Positions 1 through 11,875 of a stretch of 64,000 bases of DNA are shown in pieces. The notes under the pieces were generated by a model. It saw only the letters and a program-made list of their open reading frames with translations, did no database searches and was not told where the DNA came from. Source of the stretch: Przewalskia tangutica (taxonomy: Eukaryota; Streptophyta; Magnoliopsida; Solanales; Solanaceae); assembly GCA_029844215.1 (NCBI GenBank), contig CM056718.1:87346764-87410763 (forward strand), given 5' to 3'. The stretch's first letter is position 1, and each line of letters opens with the position of its first letter. Position numbers and translations under genes: made by a program.

Positions 1-1254
1 TGTGAAATGTAACGTATCTTTTAAAGATTTAATGTATGAAGTACTTTGGGGATAGATACGAACTTGTTAGCATAAAGTACCTTGTGTGAATAGCTTGATT
101 GTGTTGGTTTGAGATAGCCTTGTAAATACTTTCTTGTTGATGTGATAAGTAAACATGTTAGGATGCTACGTGTGTTAGTATCTTGTGTGATCGTGATGTA
201 AGGGGTCATTCTTGTTGTGCTTACGTTGTTAAACGTTAAGCCGTTGTACTATTATTATATCACCTACCCCTTTGACTTATACCGAGGGCTTGCCACCCTT
301 GATCGCGGTCTTTCGCCTATGCGGTCCTTGTGACTATGCAGCGCGGTAGCTCGTGATTGATCATTCCGGTGTTTAGCTTTGATGCGGGATTCCCTATGCG
401 GTCCGTTAAGACTATGCGGTCTTTTGAGACTATGCGGCTGCGGAGCCTAGGCGGATACCGAGGGTTACGCCCGATGCGCGGTATACCTCGGTGATGCAGG
501 ACCATGATTCGAGAATACCTCACGCGGTGCATGGGTGACCTATGCGAGTCGCGAGAGTTCCAGGATAGACGCGCATTGATATTGCGCGAGTGGCCGCCGA
601 TTATGTGGTGCGGTCTAGAAAGACCTCGGATACGCTTTGTGGTATTTTTGGTCGTGGGTCTTAGTAGTCGGCTATGCCTTCGCATTTGCCGTCACGGTTT
701 TATTGTGATAACTTTGAGGCGTGAGTCCACGACTTGACGTGTCGCTTATTTATTGAATCGTAGTTTGGTTATCATACATGTCTCTGCTTTATATAGACTA
801 CTATGATTTCATTTCTGATTTATTTTCGATTTCACATACTTGGTACTGTCGCGACCTCCCCGGGCTGCGTTCACGCCGCAGTAAAGGTACACCGATCGTT
901 GATCCTCGCTCTTAGGGTCACGGTTCGGCGTTTGGGAAAGCTCCGCTTCTCGGAGGCTTATCTCGTATAGTCCTGTCGTTGTAGGTACTTACATTCGTGG
1001 TATGGCGGGCCTCCGCCATTGTTGTCATATCATTTCTTAGAGTGCTGTAGATCTTGTTGTGGCGGGGTTTGTAAAAAGGATTAAAGCTCATTTGTAAGAG
1101 TTGTTATTTATATATGCCGAAAGGAAAGTTTTCTCAGTTCTTGTTTTGTACTTCATTTGTTTCATGTATGTGTATTATGTTCCATTGACACTCGATGATT
1201 GTATCACTAGGGTGCCCGGTAAGGCACCGATCCACGGGCCAGTTCGGTCGTGAC
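1..1254 (+). mobile_element. 3' part of a K-family Ty3/Gypsy LTR, cut by the window edge
   Basis: The sequence matches the reverse complement of the minus-strand LTRs at 19362-22528 and 45544-48910 (shared blocks around the CTTACATTCGTGGTATGGC stretch near 970-1010). It ends in the typical TCGTGAC terminus at about 1254. Unlike those two copies it keeps the last 250 bases of the LTR. It is joined directly to the middle of a G-type gag gene, with no primer binding site between them. Confidence 0.75.
300..640 (+). repeat. Minisatellite inside the K LTR
   Basis: Imperfect short repeats built on TATGCGGTC and GATGCGGG recur several times (for example near 318, 396, 414 and 433). The same kind of array occurs at the matching place in the minus-strand K LTRs. 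The unit boundaries are blurred, and short reading frames here are by-products of the repeat. Confidence 0.55.
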
Positions 1255-2221
1255 GGATGTCCCATGGTGGCCAATATGGAGGATAGAGTGCCGTTATGTC
1301 ACCGGACTCGATGAGTATTTAGCGGAGGATGCAACAGTGTAGCTCTTCACCGGGCATGGACATTGCGCGTCGAGCCTACGCGTGACCGAAACGTAAGTCG
1401 ACGGAATAACCAAGATCGCGAGAAGAGGGCCAGACGGTAGAGTCCTCTGGTGACCTTCGAGGCGCACGGCCTCGGCGAGCTAGTTATTTACCTCGGCAAG
1501 ACAGAGTGCTCCATCAAAGTCTTGGGGCGTTCAGAAATTCGGGAAGCGGTCGTGGCTTCCGTGTTTCGTGTTTTTGGGAGCGAGGGCGTTAGTCGATGGG
1601 ACTACCCCTACCTCGTTGTGGCGTTGTGGTAGGCTCCAGGTGGGAGTGTCGTGCTAGAATGGGGTTTGTTTTGCATGCGGCAGCAGGCCATTTGCGAGGA
1701 ATTGTCCAACGAGAGATAGCGCGGATGTAGAGACTCGACGCCGGGATCGATGGTCGATTCATCTCCTCCTTTTGTGCGCCGTGCAGGGAAGGAACATGAG
1801 TAGAACGGCATGAAGGGGCAGTGAAGTAATAGTTACAGGTATATTCTTAACCCACTAGAGACTAGTATGCATTGATGTTATAGTGATGTGTTAAGTGTTA
1901 TGTTCGAATAACTTCGTGTTATAAATGTGATTTAGAAGCCTGATTAGTGAAAAGGGTAAGTCTGAGGATGAGAAAATTTTGAACCTTAGAAATTATGACA
2001 ATTGAAACCTAGATGTAAGACCGTCTTGGGTAGAAGATTTTTTTTTTTACAGTGATCCTTGTTGGAAGTATATAGTATGTGGGGAGTATTTTTTCGGGTG
2101 ATAAGTCCATGAGTGGCATAACTGATTCTTTTGAGAGTGGAATAGTGAAGACTATACCGACACCTGCGTTTTGGAGACTTAGAAGGAACATTCGGGACGA
2201 ATGTTTCTAAGGGGGGGAGAA
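1255..2221 (+). pseudogene. Interior tail of a G-family element: gag 3' part and polypurine tract
   Basis: The first 560 bases match the second half of the G gag at 15245-15808, with many small indels. The remaining 400 bases match the noncoding stretch 15809-16229 almost base for base. The polypurine tract AAGGGGGGGAGAA lies at 2209-2221, immediately before the next LTR. The 5' half of the interior (primer site and gag start) is missing. Confidence 0.7.
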
Positions 2222-2862
2222 TGTTATACCCCGTAAATTCTAGAAGTTAAGATAAGGACGTACCAAGGATTATAAGATTGAAAGTTGATAGATAAGTTGA
2301 TAAACATGTGTTGGACGGATTTTGAGTTTACCTTGGAGTGTTGTACTCCGGTTGTTAAGAGTTTCGAGGTGTCTAAAAGCCTAATGTGTAGTCCGTTAAA
2401 TCTAGATCCCAACGCAACAAACCATTCGTCGATTGGACATCGGAGTCAAAAGTTATGGAAGTTTCAAGTTGGTGCAGCGACAGCAGCGATTTCGATTCAG
2501 GTGCAAGCGCGGCTGAATGCGACGCAGCCGCGCGTTTGTTCTGGGGTCGCAGGGTTGCAGCGCGCCGGAATCTGAACGCAGCCGACACGCGGAAGAATTA
2601 TTTTTGAAGAAGTGGCGAGGCGGATTTTTCTTGTGATGGTAGCGAAGCAGGGGTATTTCGTTTATAACCTATGGGAGGGTGACAAGTGTCCCTCCCATCC
2701 TTTTTATCAGTAAGAGGTCCTATATTAGGGCCAAGTCTTGGAAGACTTGGCCATTCCATTTCATTTCATTTCATTTCCAAAACCCTCCTAAGAAAAACCC
2801 TCTCCCTTCTCTCTAGTTTTTGGAAGAAAACCTAGCTTTAGAGGAGATTGTTGGAGCGGCGG
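2222..2862 (+). mobile_element. G-family LTR, first 640 bases, interrupted by H
   Basis: It starts with TGTTATACCCCGTAAATTCT after a polypurine tract and matches the start of the LTR at 16230. It stops at 2862, where element H begins, and resumes at 11876. A fold-back GGCCAAGTCTT/AAGACTTGGCC lies at 2729-2752, followed by a short TTTCA microsatellite. Confidence 0.85.
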
Positions 2863-3291
2863 TGTTATACCCCGTATTTCCAGGGTATGTACGTGAGGAC
2901 ATACGTATAAAATTTGAGCCTTAAGTTAGGCAAGTTTCGAAATTTGTACACAACACCCGATTAGAGTCATTTTTTTTGACGAAACGTTTCCACAACTTTC
3001 GTAGGGAAAATTACGGCTATGTCATTAATAATTTTTGCGGATTTTTCCGAGAGACGAAACATTTTGGACCAACGGGAGGGTGACATGTGTCACCCTCACA
3101 TTGGAAGGAAGTGGACGGCCAAAGGGGAATTGTTGGCACGTTTTTTGTGCAAAAATTGTGGTCAAGGGTTAGGTAGGATATTTTGTGTAGTTGATGAGCA
3201 AGTGGGACCCACAAACACATGGCTTCATCTTGACCTTACACTTGCCTTACACTTGGATAGATCTTGGCCATTGGTTGGCCATTTCTTGACC

Positions 3292-3299
3292 TATAAATA
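3292..3299 (+). promoter_or_regulatory. TATA box of the H 5' LTR (TATAAATA)
   Basis: TATAAATA follows TTGGCCATTTCTTGACC about 430 bases into the LTR. The same box is in the H 3' LTR at 9030-9037 and at the same relative place in E (23236, 30486) and K (reverse strand, 22102 and 48489). This position conserved across families makes it the best candidate for the LTR promoter. Confidence 0.65.
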
Positions 3300-5284
3300 C
3301 CCCTCTAAGTTGATGAACTTATTCATCCAAAGATTGTCTAGTCTTGAAAAATCCCTCCCTCTCCCTCAACCTTGTTCTCGTCCAAACACCACCCCTCTCC
3401 CCTCTCAAGGCCCTACGAGCACCCTCCTCCTAGCCTAGTTGTGCTAGTCGAAATACTACCCCCCCTTGGTAGAAATGTATTCTACAAGTATTGTTATAAT
3501 GCCCAAAATACTTTAGCCAAATACCTCAGAGTACTTTCCAAAGTACCTTTATACTAAAAACCCTAAAATACGATTATACTTTCCTATAGCCACAAACCGA
3601 CACCCTAAGGAAATCTTCACCCGTAGTTGAAGTTATAAGTAGAAGTTGGTTAGAACTTCTAAGGGTTGTTTGGAGCTGGTCGAGCGCACGGATTAGAGCT
3701 AAACCTTGCTCAGATCGACATATAAACTCGGATAATTTTGGGCTTATCGAGGTAAACATTCTTGACCTTCCGTGGTAATTGGAAATTACATGTTGTAGAG
3801 TATATAGTTAAGTATACTATATATAGAATCGAGCATAGTTGTGAGGCAATGTCTTTTGACTTAAGCTCGAATAATACTTACAGAATGTCTTCGCGACTTA
3901 AGCCCAATTTTAAGAAGTGAATCAATCAGTAATTACATAGGATCAGACATGAGACTTGTGTAGAATTACCGTGAGTAGAATTGTACACGCCCGTTAGACG
4001 TGCAAACCCCACTGGTTGGCTTGGTAGCGTACCGATTGAGAGGAGATTTACGCTGTTGGGGGAGGTGCCGCAATTTTCTCAGAGAATATTTTACTTTGAG
4101 ATCTAGGATGTTAATAGGCGCCTTGTGGCCTCTATAGGTTGAAGTACTACGTGTGGCGTGATCTACATGGCTTAAGGAGTAGCCGACGGTTTGAGGTACT
4201 GAGCACTTTGCTATTAGTCGATAATCGTCGCGAGGTATGTGAACCTCTTCCTATCTGTTCTAGCATGATATGTGTATAACTATGTAGTACGGTAGACGAT
4301 ACGTGTTTAATGTATTTTATTGGTTTGAAACATAAAGTGTTATAACGCTTTATGGGAAGTGGTTATAATGACTTTATGTAGGTAAGAAAATGCTTTGTGG
4401 TTTCAAAGTGGTAACCGATTTGACTTATAACGGATTTGATGTGTAGTAATAAAGAACTTGAAGTGTTTCAAAAAGACCTTTGAAAGAAGAGTAATACTTG
4501 ACTTTGAAAACATAAGAGTTGTACTAGCTTTACGGGAAGTTAGGTATAACGCCTAAGAGTGATAAAAGAATGGTTTCTTGATTTTTGAAGATAAGAGACT
4601 TGACTTAATGGTATTGATATGAATTTTGTTAAAGTGTGAAACCTCATTCGTGAGTAATGAGTACTTGGTTTTAAAATGAATAATGTTTTCTTGATTTTGG
4701 AAATCGTAATGAGTATCGACAAACCACCGCATACGTTAATAAAGGAAAATGTATTGAATAATGAAGTATGGTATTAAAACCGAGAAACCTCCATCCGCAT
4801 AAGCTAAGATGAGACAAAATGATATTACATTTCCTAGATCATGGTCGCTTAATAAGATTGATTATAAACAAGAATAACCTACTCACATATAAGACATATG
4901 TTTCTCAAAACGTTTAAAGGAGAATTATGTTTTAAAGAATTAAAACTATGAACTACTAAACCTTTTCTAAAATGAGAAACTTGAAGATCCAAATTAGGCA
5001 AACTTGAACGCTTGGAAAATAAGGTTGTTACTTGATTTTACAAAGGAAAGCATTTTGGTTTACTTAACAATGTTAGTCACTCTATTTTTATACTACGTAC
5101 CGTGACCTTTGTAAAAGAAATGGATCTTTAAAAGGAATTTAACATACGTAGTACTTTAGGGTTAAAACTGCACTTTGACATAAAATGAAAGTACCTTGAG
5201 TCAGGTGTAACTTGCCTATGCTTGTTGTTATGAAACTTGACCATGTTACGTGTGATAGCCTTGTTGTGCAAGTATCGTGTTCTA

Positions 5285-5531
5285 CTCGACTACCGGTTCA
5301 TCCGAATGTATTTCACTCGACTACGGTTCATCCGGAATGTATTTCACTCGACCACCGGCTCATCCGGAATGTATTTCACTCGACTACCGGTTCATCCGGA
5401 ATGTATTTCACTCGACTACTGGTTCATCCGAATGTATTTCACTCGACTACCGGTTCATCCAGAATGTATTTCACTCGACTACCGGTTCGTCCGAATGTAT
5501 TTCACTCGACTACGGTTCATCCGGAATGTAT
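5285..5531 (+). repeat. 31-base minisatellite in the H 5' LTR, 8 units
   Basis: The unit reads roughly CTCGACTACCGGTTCATCCG followed by AATGTATTTCA and is repeated eight times in tandem. The array is open in all three forward frames, so the repetitive peptides predicted here are artefacts. Confidence 0.9.
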
Positions 5532-6187
5532 CCCACACGCTTTACATCGGGTCCATAAGACGGGCCGAGACCATTATACGTATCACATGATTTGTACCTA
5601 GATCACGGCGGTGAGGAAGGAGTTCCACGTACGAGGATGACTTTGAGGCGTGAGTCCTCAGCTTGACATGATCGCTTATGTTGTGAATCGTAGTTTGGTT
5701 ATCATACATGTCTCCTACTTTATATAGACTATTATGATTTCATTTACGTGATTTTACGCTTTCACATACTTGGTACCGTTGCCAGATCGACTTCTTCGGC
5801 CGCGTCATGCCGCAGTAGAGGTACATCGACCGCCGATCCCCGCTTATAGGATCACATTTCAGTGTTGAAGCTCCGTTCCTTCTGAGGCTTATCTTTGGTA
5901 TGTTACCCCGAGTCAGTGGGTTCTTGTACATTCGTGGTATGGCGGGCCCGCCCCGTCATAGTTGTCACTTCTTAGGTCCGTAGTAATCGCTGTAAGCGTG
6001 GTCCGTAAAAAGGATAACTGTTCGCGTATATATGTATATAAACTGAAGGTAACTGTTTTGGTTGTCCTGTTTATTTATCATGTCTCATAATACATGTTCA
6101 TGTTTTTATTTCCACGATTTTCTCTCGATGTTGTATCACCAGGGTGCCCGGTAGCACGATCACGCGCCCGGTTCGGTCGTGACAAAG

Positions 6188-6199
6188 TGGTATCGAGCG
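6188..6199 (+). other. H primer binding site (altered)
   Basis: TGGTATCGAGCG lies 3 bases after the LTR, where TGGTATCAGAGC, complementary to the 3' end of plant initiator tRNA-Met, is expected. The difference falls on CAG. Confidence 0.7.
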
Positions 6200-6386
6200 A
6201 TTAGTCCTCGGAAAGTGTCTACGCATCGTGTTCAGTAGAGTCTTGATTATCGGTGTGTTGTGCACCACATCTATAATCGTGAGGCTATAGGACATTTAGG
6301 ATTGGTTTCCATTCTTCTCATTCGAGATCGTGCCTTAGAGTTGTGTGATAAGTGGACCCTCCGACGTATTCCTTTCCTTTACCGCT

Positions 6387-7590
6387 ATGCCTCGCGTAAG
6401 GCAACCTGTGCCCACATGGGCAAGGCAATCGAGGGAGTCATAGTGAGATACAGAGGAGTACGAGGGCGCAGCCCGCCAAGACTGAGATGAGCTTCCGACG
6501 GCGGTTTCGCGACGCCGCCAAAGACCAAAGAAGTTTAGAGCCGCAGCGGTCGCCGAGACTACAATACTGAGCCTCCACCCCACACTGGAGCAGATGAGAC
6601 GGGTACAAGGAGATGGCCCGCCATCGCCGTGGTCGTGGGCCGATATGAGGATAGGCCGGATGCAGCAGCCTCAGCCCCAAGAGCACCGTAGTGCACCCCC
6701 GAGCAGACAGTTTGAGACTACGGGATTTTCTGAGGTGTAACCCGCCAGAGTTTTATGGGTTGAGGCCTGAGGATGATCCGCAGGAGTTCATCCGGCAGTT
6801 ACAGCGGGTCATGAGAGTGATTAAGGCATCGGATACCGAGTCAGTGGTCCTAGGTTCGCATCGGCTGCGTGATACTGCAGTCGACTGGTTTGATTCGTGG
6901 GAGCTGTCCCGGGGAGAGAATGCACTTCCGGCTATATGGGACGAGTTCTCAAAGGCATTTCTTGCACACTTCTTGCCTCCACAGATGAGGAGGGCTCGGG
7001 CCGACAGATATTTGACATTGAGGCAGGACGGGCGGACGGTTAGAGAGTACAATGTGGAGTTCGACTCATTAGCTCGGTATGTTCCGCCGGTAGCCGATAT
7101 GGAGGATGAGTACACCGCTACGCCACCGGGCTAGATGATTACTTGGCGAGGCTTGTACGGTGTAGCTCTTCACGGGCATGGACATTGCCCGCACGCAAGC
7201 TCATGCACTAGGATGTGAGGCACGAGAGGTCGGCGAATGACCGAGATCGCCAGGCAGGGCCGAGCAGGTCCTTTGGTAACTTTCGAGGCGGACCGCCTCG
7301 CCAGTTAGCCTAGTTATGTACCTCCACCAAGACAGAGTGGTCCCCACGTCGCCGGGACGTTCAGTATTCGAGCTGGTCGAGCTCCGTGGCTTCCGTTCAC
7401 AGTATACGTGAGTGCTAGCGCCAGGATTCACGCCCTCGGTGCACGATGTGGCAAACATCATCCCGAGAATGTCGTCTTTATCGGGTGCTTGTTTCACTGC
7501 GCCGCTGTGGCCATGTGACGAGATCGGTTATAGGAGAGGTACCGCAGCCGTGGCACACCACGGATCGCGCGTGTTCATCGCTTTCCTGCG
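6387..7590 (+). pseudogene. H gag (capsid polyprotein), broken
   Basis: This is the retrotransposon structural protein that would form the virus-like particle in the cytoplasm. The start ATGCC at 6387 gives MPRK-like residues, as in the G gag start. The best preserved piece is 6691-7134 (147 codons). It carries the chromovirus capsid signature: PPEFYG, DDPQEFIRQL, AVDWFDSWEL, LPPQMRRARADR and YNVEFDSLARYVP. The frame stops at 7132 in a stretch that reads on in G copies, and no intact CCHC zinc knuckle follows. Most breaks are one- or two-base indels near CAG, CTG or CCG, so they may be consensus errors. The family assignment is firm; the breakpoints are not. Confidence 0.75.
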
Positions 7591-7599
7591 ATACTGCAG

Positions 7600-8600
7600 G
7601 CAGTGCCTATGATTAGAGTGAGCGGTAGCTTCGTGTATATCCTTAACCTCTGAGATTTGTATGCGCGATATGATGACCTTATATTTATGTGCTATGTACG
7701 AATAGCGTTGTGTTATTTGTGAGTTAGAAAACATGGTTAGTTGGAAGGATAAGTATGAGGGCATGGAAGTGTGAACCTTAGAATATTTCATGTTGAGACC
7801 TTAGAGGTGCGTCGCCTTAAAGGAGAGATTCTTACGGTTAGTCTTTGTTAAAATACTTGGTATGCGTAAAATGTATCAGGAAATTCATTGGGTTGTGTGA
7901 GGTGAAAGTGGTAGCTTTCATGACGCAAATTGTAAGAATGTTGCAGGCGAGGAACGAGAAAGTTGGCACGACACGGTCGGGTTGAGGACCATTCGCGGTC
8001 AACCCGTGCCGGAATGTGGTGAGGTCACCCGAGGTGGTCCCGCCAGTGGTAGGGTCACGAGGATGCTAGGCCCAAGTTTAGATGACCATCATATGAGTTC
8101 GTGGATATGTTCGACCAAAATCAGTTCGTGAAGGCCGAGAATGGCCCTAGAAGAAATCGAGGTTAGTAAGATGACCAAGTTTGAGGTAGTGACTCCAAGG
8201 GTTGGAAACAAGCGTTGATCGGTGTGGTGCGTATACTAGAAGAGTTCAAGGGTTCGAGAAGAGTACGACGAGTAAGGGTAGAGGCGGCATGTATTGCGAG
8301 CATAGATATGATCATTTCTTGAGAGAAGGTGCGAAGGATGTATATTTTAGACCTCGTGGATCGTGCGCATCCGGTACCATTTGTTGGGTCGCCGAGCGAC
8401 ACTAGAACCCCGCGCAAAGTGACAAAAGTTTGTGATGTCGAGGTGTTTCTCGTGGACTTGGATGTAAGTATTTGCGCGGTGTTTCGTACGGTGTGGCAGG
8501 TTTTGTTCTCGTAAATATAGTAGTGAAGACTATACTGGCGCATGTTTGTTTTGAGGCTTAGAAGGAACATTCGGGACGAATGTTTCTAAAGAGGGGAGAA
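7600..8600 (+). other. H interior 3' part with pol relics and polypurine tract
   Basis: 7620-7800 resembles the post-gag region of G. 7960-8270 matches, with gaps, the reverse complement of the K interior (GGTAGGGTCACGAGG and GATGACCAAGTT blocks), which in K flanks integrase sequence. H therefore seems to be a deletion derivative that lost most of pol. The polypurine tract AAGAGGGGAGAA precedes the 3' LTR. Confidence 0.5.
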
Positions 8601-11600
8601 TGTTATACCCCGTATTTCCAGGGTATGTACGTGAGGACATACGTATAAAATTTGAGCCTTAAGTTAGGCAAGTTTCGAAATTTGTACACAACACCCGATT
8701 AGAGTCGTTTTTTTCGACGAAACGTTTCCACAGCTTTCGTAGGGAAAATTACGGCTATGTCATTAATAATTTTTGCGGATTTTTCCGAGAGACGAAACAT
8801 TTTGGACCAACGGGAGGGTGACATGTGTCACCCTCACATTGGAAGGAAGTGGACGGCCAAAGGGGAACTGTTGGCACATTTTTTGTGCAAAAATTGTGGT
8901 CAAGGGTTAGGTAGGATATTTTGTGTAGTTGATGAGCAAGTGGGACCCACAAACACATGGCTTCATCTTGACCTTACACTTTCCTTACACTTGGATAGAT
9001 CTTGGCCATTGGTTGGCCATTTCTTGACCTATAAATACCCCTCTAAGTTGATGAACTTATTCATCCAAAGATTGTCTAGTCTTGAAAAATCCCTCCCTCT
9101 CCCTCAACCTTGTTCTCGTCCAAACACCACCCCTCTCCCCTCTCAAGGCCCTACGAGCACCCTCCCCTAGACTAGTTGTGCTAGTCGAAATACTACCCCC
9201 CTTGGTAGAAATGTATTCTACAAGTATTGTTATAATGCCCAAAATACTTTAGCCAAATACCTTGTAGTACTTTCCAAAGTACCATTTATACGAAAAACCC
9301 GGAAAATACGATTATACTTTCCTTTAGCCACAAAACGAAACTCTAAGTAAATCTTCACCCGTAGTTGAAGTTATAAGTAGAAGTTGGTTAGAACTTCTAA
9401 GAGTTGTTTGGAGCGGGTCGGAGCGCACGGAGTAGGAGCTAAACCTTGCTCAGGATCGACATATAAACTCGGATAATTTTGGGCTTATCGAGGTAAACAT
9501 TCTTGACCTTCTGTGGTAATTGGAAATTACATGTTGTAGGAGTATATAGTTAAGTATACTATATATAGAACTGAGCATAGTTGTGAGGCAATGTCTTTTG
9601 ACTTAAGCCTGAATAATACTTACGGCAATGTCTTGCGACTTAAGCCTGAATTTTAAGAAGTGAACTGAATCAGAATTACATAGGACAGTACAATGAGACT
9701 TGTGTAGAATTATCGTGAGTAGAATTGTACACGCCCAGTTAGACGCAAACCCCGGTTGGCTTGGTAGCCGCCTCGATTGAGAGGAGATTTACGCCGGCGG
9801 GGAGGTCCGCCAATTTTCTGAGAATATTTTACTTTGAGATCTAGGATGTTAATAGCGCCTGTGGCCTCTATAGGTTGAAGTACTACGATGGCGTGATCTA
9901 CTTGGCTTAGGAGTAGCCGACGGTTTGAGGTACTTGGAGCACTTTGCTATTAGTCGATAATCGTCGCGAGGTATGTGAACCTCTTCCTATCTGTTCTAGC
10001 ATGATATGTGTATAACTATGTAGTACGGTAGACGCATACGTGTTTAATGTATTTTATTGGTTTGAAACATAAAGTGTTATAACGCTTTATGGGAAGTTGG
10101 TTATAACAACTTTATGTAGGTAAGAAAATGCTTTGTGGTTTCAAAGTGGTAATCGATTTGACTTATAACGGATTTGATGTGTAGTAATAAAGAACTTGAA
10201 GTGTTTCAAAAGACCTTTTGAAAGAAGAGTAATACTTGACTTTGAAAACATAAGAGTTGTACTAGCTTTATGGGAAGTTAGGTATAACGTCTTAAGAGTG
10301 ATAAAAGAATGGTTTCTTGATTTTTGAAGATAAGAGACTTGACTTAATGGTATTGATATGAATTTTGTTAAAGTGTGAAACCTCATTCGTGAGTAATGAG
10401 TACTTGGTTTTAAAATGAATAATGTTTAACGATTTTGGAAATCGAATGAGTATCGACAAACCACCGCAGCGTTAATAAAGGAAAATGTATTGAATAATGA
10501 AGTATGGTATTAAAACCAAGAAACCTCCATCCGCATGTAAGCTAAGATGAGACAAAATGATATTACATTTCCTAGATCATGGTCGCTTAATAAGATTGAT
10601 TATAAACAAGAATAACCTACTCACATATAAGACATATGTTTCTCAAAACGCTTAAAGGAGAATTATGTTTTAAAGAATTAAAACTATGAACTACGAAACC
10701 TTTTCTAAAATGAAACTTGAGCATCCAAATTAGGCAAACTTGAGCGTTTGGAAAATAAGGTTGTTACTTGATTTTACAAAGGAAAGCATTTTGGTTTACT
10801 TAACAATGTTAGTCACTCTATTTTTATACTACTGCAGGTGACCTTTGTAAAAGAAATGGATCTTTAAAAGGAATTTAACATACGTAGTACTTTAGGTTAA
10901 AATCCGACTTTGACATAAAATGAAAGTACCTTTGAGTTGTGTGTAACTTGCCTATGCTTGTTGTTATGAAACTTGACCATGTTACGTGTGATAGCCTTGT
11001 TGCAAGCATCGTGTTCTACTCGACTACCGCTCATCCGAATGTATTTCACTCGACTACCGGTTCATCCGAATGTATTTCACTCGACTCACCGGTTCATCCG
11101 AATGTATTTCACTCGACTACGGTTCATCCGAATGTATTTCACTCGACTACCGGTTCATCCGAATGTATTTCACTCGACTACCGGTTCATCCGAATGTATT
11201 TCACTCGACTACGGTTCATCCGAATGTATCCCACACGCTTTATCTGGGTCCATAAGATGGGCCGAGACCGTTATACGTATCACATGATTTGTACCTAGAT
11301 CGCCGGCAGCTGGCGGCGAGTTCCACGCATGAGGATGACTTTGAGGCGTGAGTCCACGACTTGACATGATCGCTTTTATGTTGTAAATCGTAGTTTGGTT
11401 ATCATACATGTCTCCCGCTTTATATAGACTATTATGATTTCATTTACGATTTTACGCTTTCACATACTTGGTACTGTTATCGACTCTTCGGCCGCGTTCA
11501 TGCCGCAGTAGAGGTACATCGACCGCCGATCCCCGCTTATAGGATCACATTTCAGCGTGTTGGAAGCTCCGTTTCCTTCTGAGGCTTATCTTTGGTATGT

Positions 11601-11875
11601 TACCACGAGTCCGTAGGTTCTCGTACATCTGTGGTATGGCGGGGCCCCGTGTCCGTCATAGTTGTTATCACTTCTTAGGTGCAGAGTAATCGTTGTGGTG
11701 GTCCGTAAAGGATAATTGTTCGGTATTTATGTATAAATACTGAAGGCAAATAATTTGGTTGTCCTGTTTATTTATCATGTATCTTAATTCATGTTCATGT
11801 TTTTATTTCGCTGATTTTCTCGATGTTGTATCACTAGGTGCCTGGTAGGCACTACCACGCCCGGTTCGGTCGACA
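8601..11875 (+). mobile_element. H 3' LTR
   Basis: It is colinear with the 5' LTR from TGTTATACCCCGTATTTCCA onward, with a TATA box at 9030-9037 and a shorter minisatellite at 11019-11230. The terminus reads GGTTCGGTCGACA, two bases short of the usual GTCGTGACA. The G LTR continues directly afterwards. Confidence 0.85.
11019..11230 (+). repeat. 31-base minisatellite in the H 3' LTR, 7 units
   Basis: This is the same unit as at 5285-5531 but with seven copies instead of eight, so the array changed length in one of the two LTRs after insertion (or during assembly). Confidence 0.9.

Larger units (their letters stand above)
2863..6184 (+). mobile_element. H 5' LTR
   Basis: It runs from TGTTATACCCCGTATTTCCA to GGTCGTGACA. 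It contains a TATA box at 3292-3299, a TATGTAGTACGGTAGACG block near 4281, a minisatellite at 5285-5531, and the terminal GGTGCCCGGTAGCAC stretch. It is colinear with 8601-11875 and differs mainly by short indels. Confidence 0.85.
2863..11875 (+). mobile_element. H element: gag-type, largely non-autonomous Ty3/Gypsy LTR retrotransposon
   Basis: Two LTRs of about 3.3 kb flank an interior of only about 2.4 kb. The left end is TGTTATAC at 2863 and the right end is a degraded TCG(TG)ACA at 11875. The host G LTR continues on both sides: AGCGGC at 2855-2860 and AGCGCAAGAAG from about 11877. This suggests a 5-base target duplication blurred by base errors. The interior encodes gag but only scraps of pol, so movement would depend on enzymes from a related element such as E or K. 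Confidence 0.85.

Noticed and set aside
3019..3438. 139-codon frame in the H LTR, repeated at 8757-9170
   Set aside because: It lies over the LTR promoter and TATA box, is duplicated only because LTRs are duplicated, and has no recognisable motif.
5212..5601. Long overlapping frames in all three forward phases that predict repetitive peptides (also 10939-11298)
   Set aside because: They are produced by the 31-base minisatellite in the H LTR. All three phases being open at once is the mark of a stop-free repeat, not of a gene.
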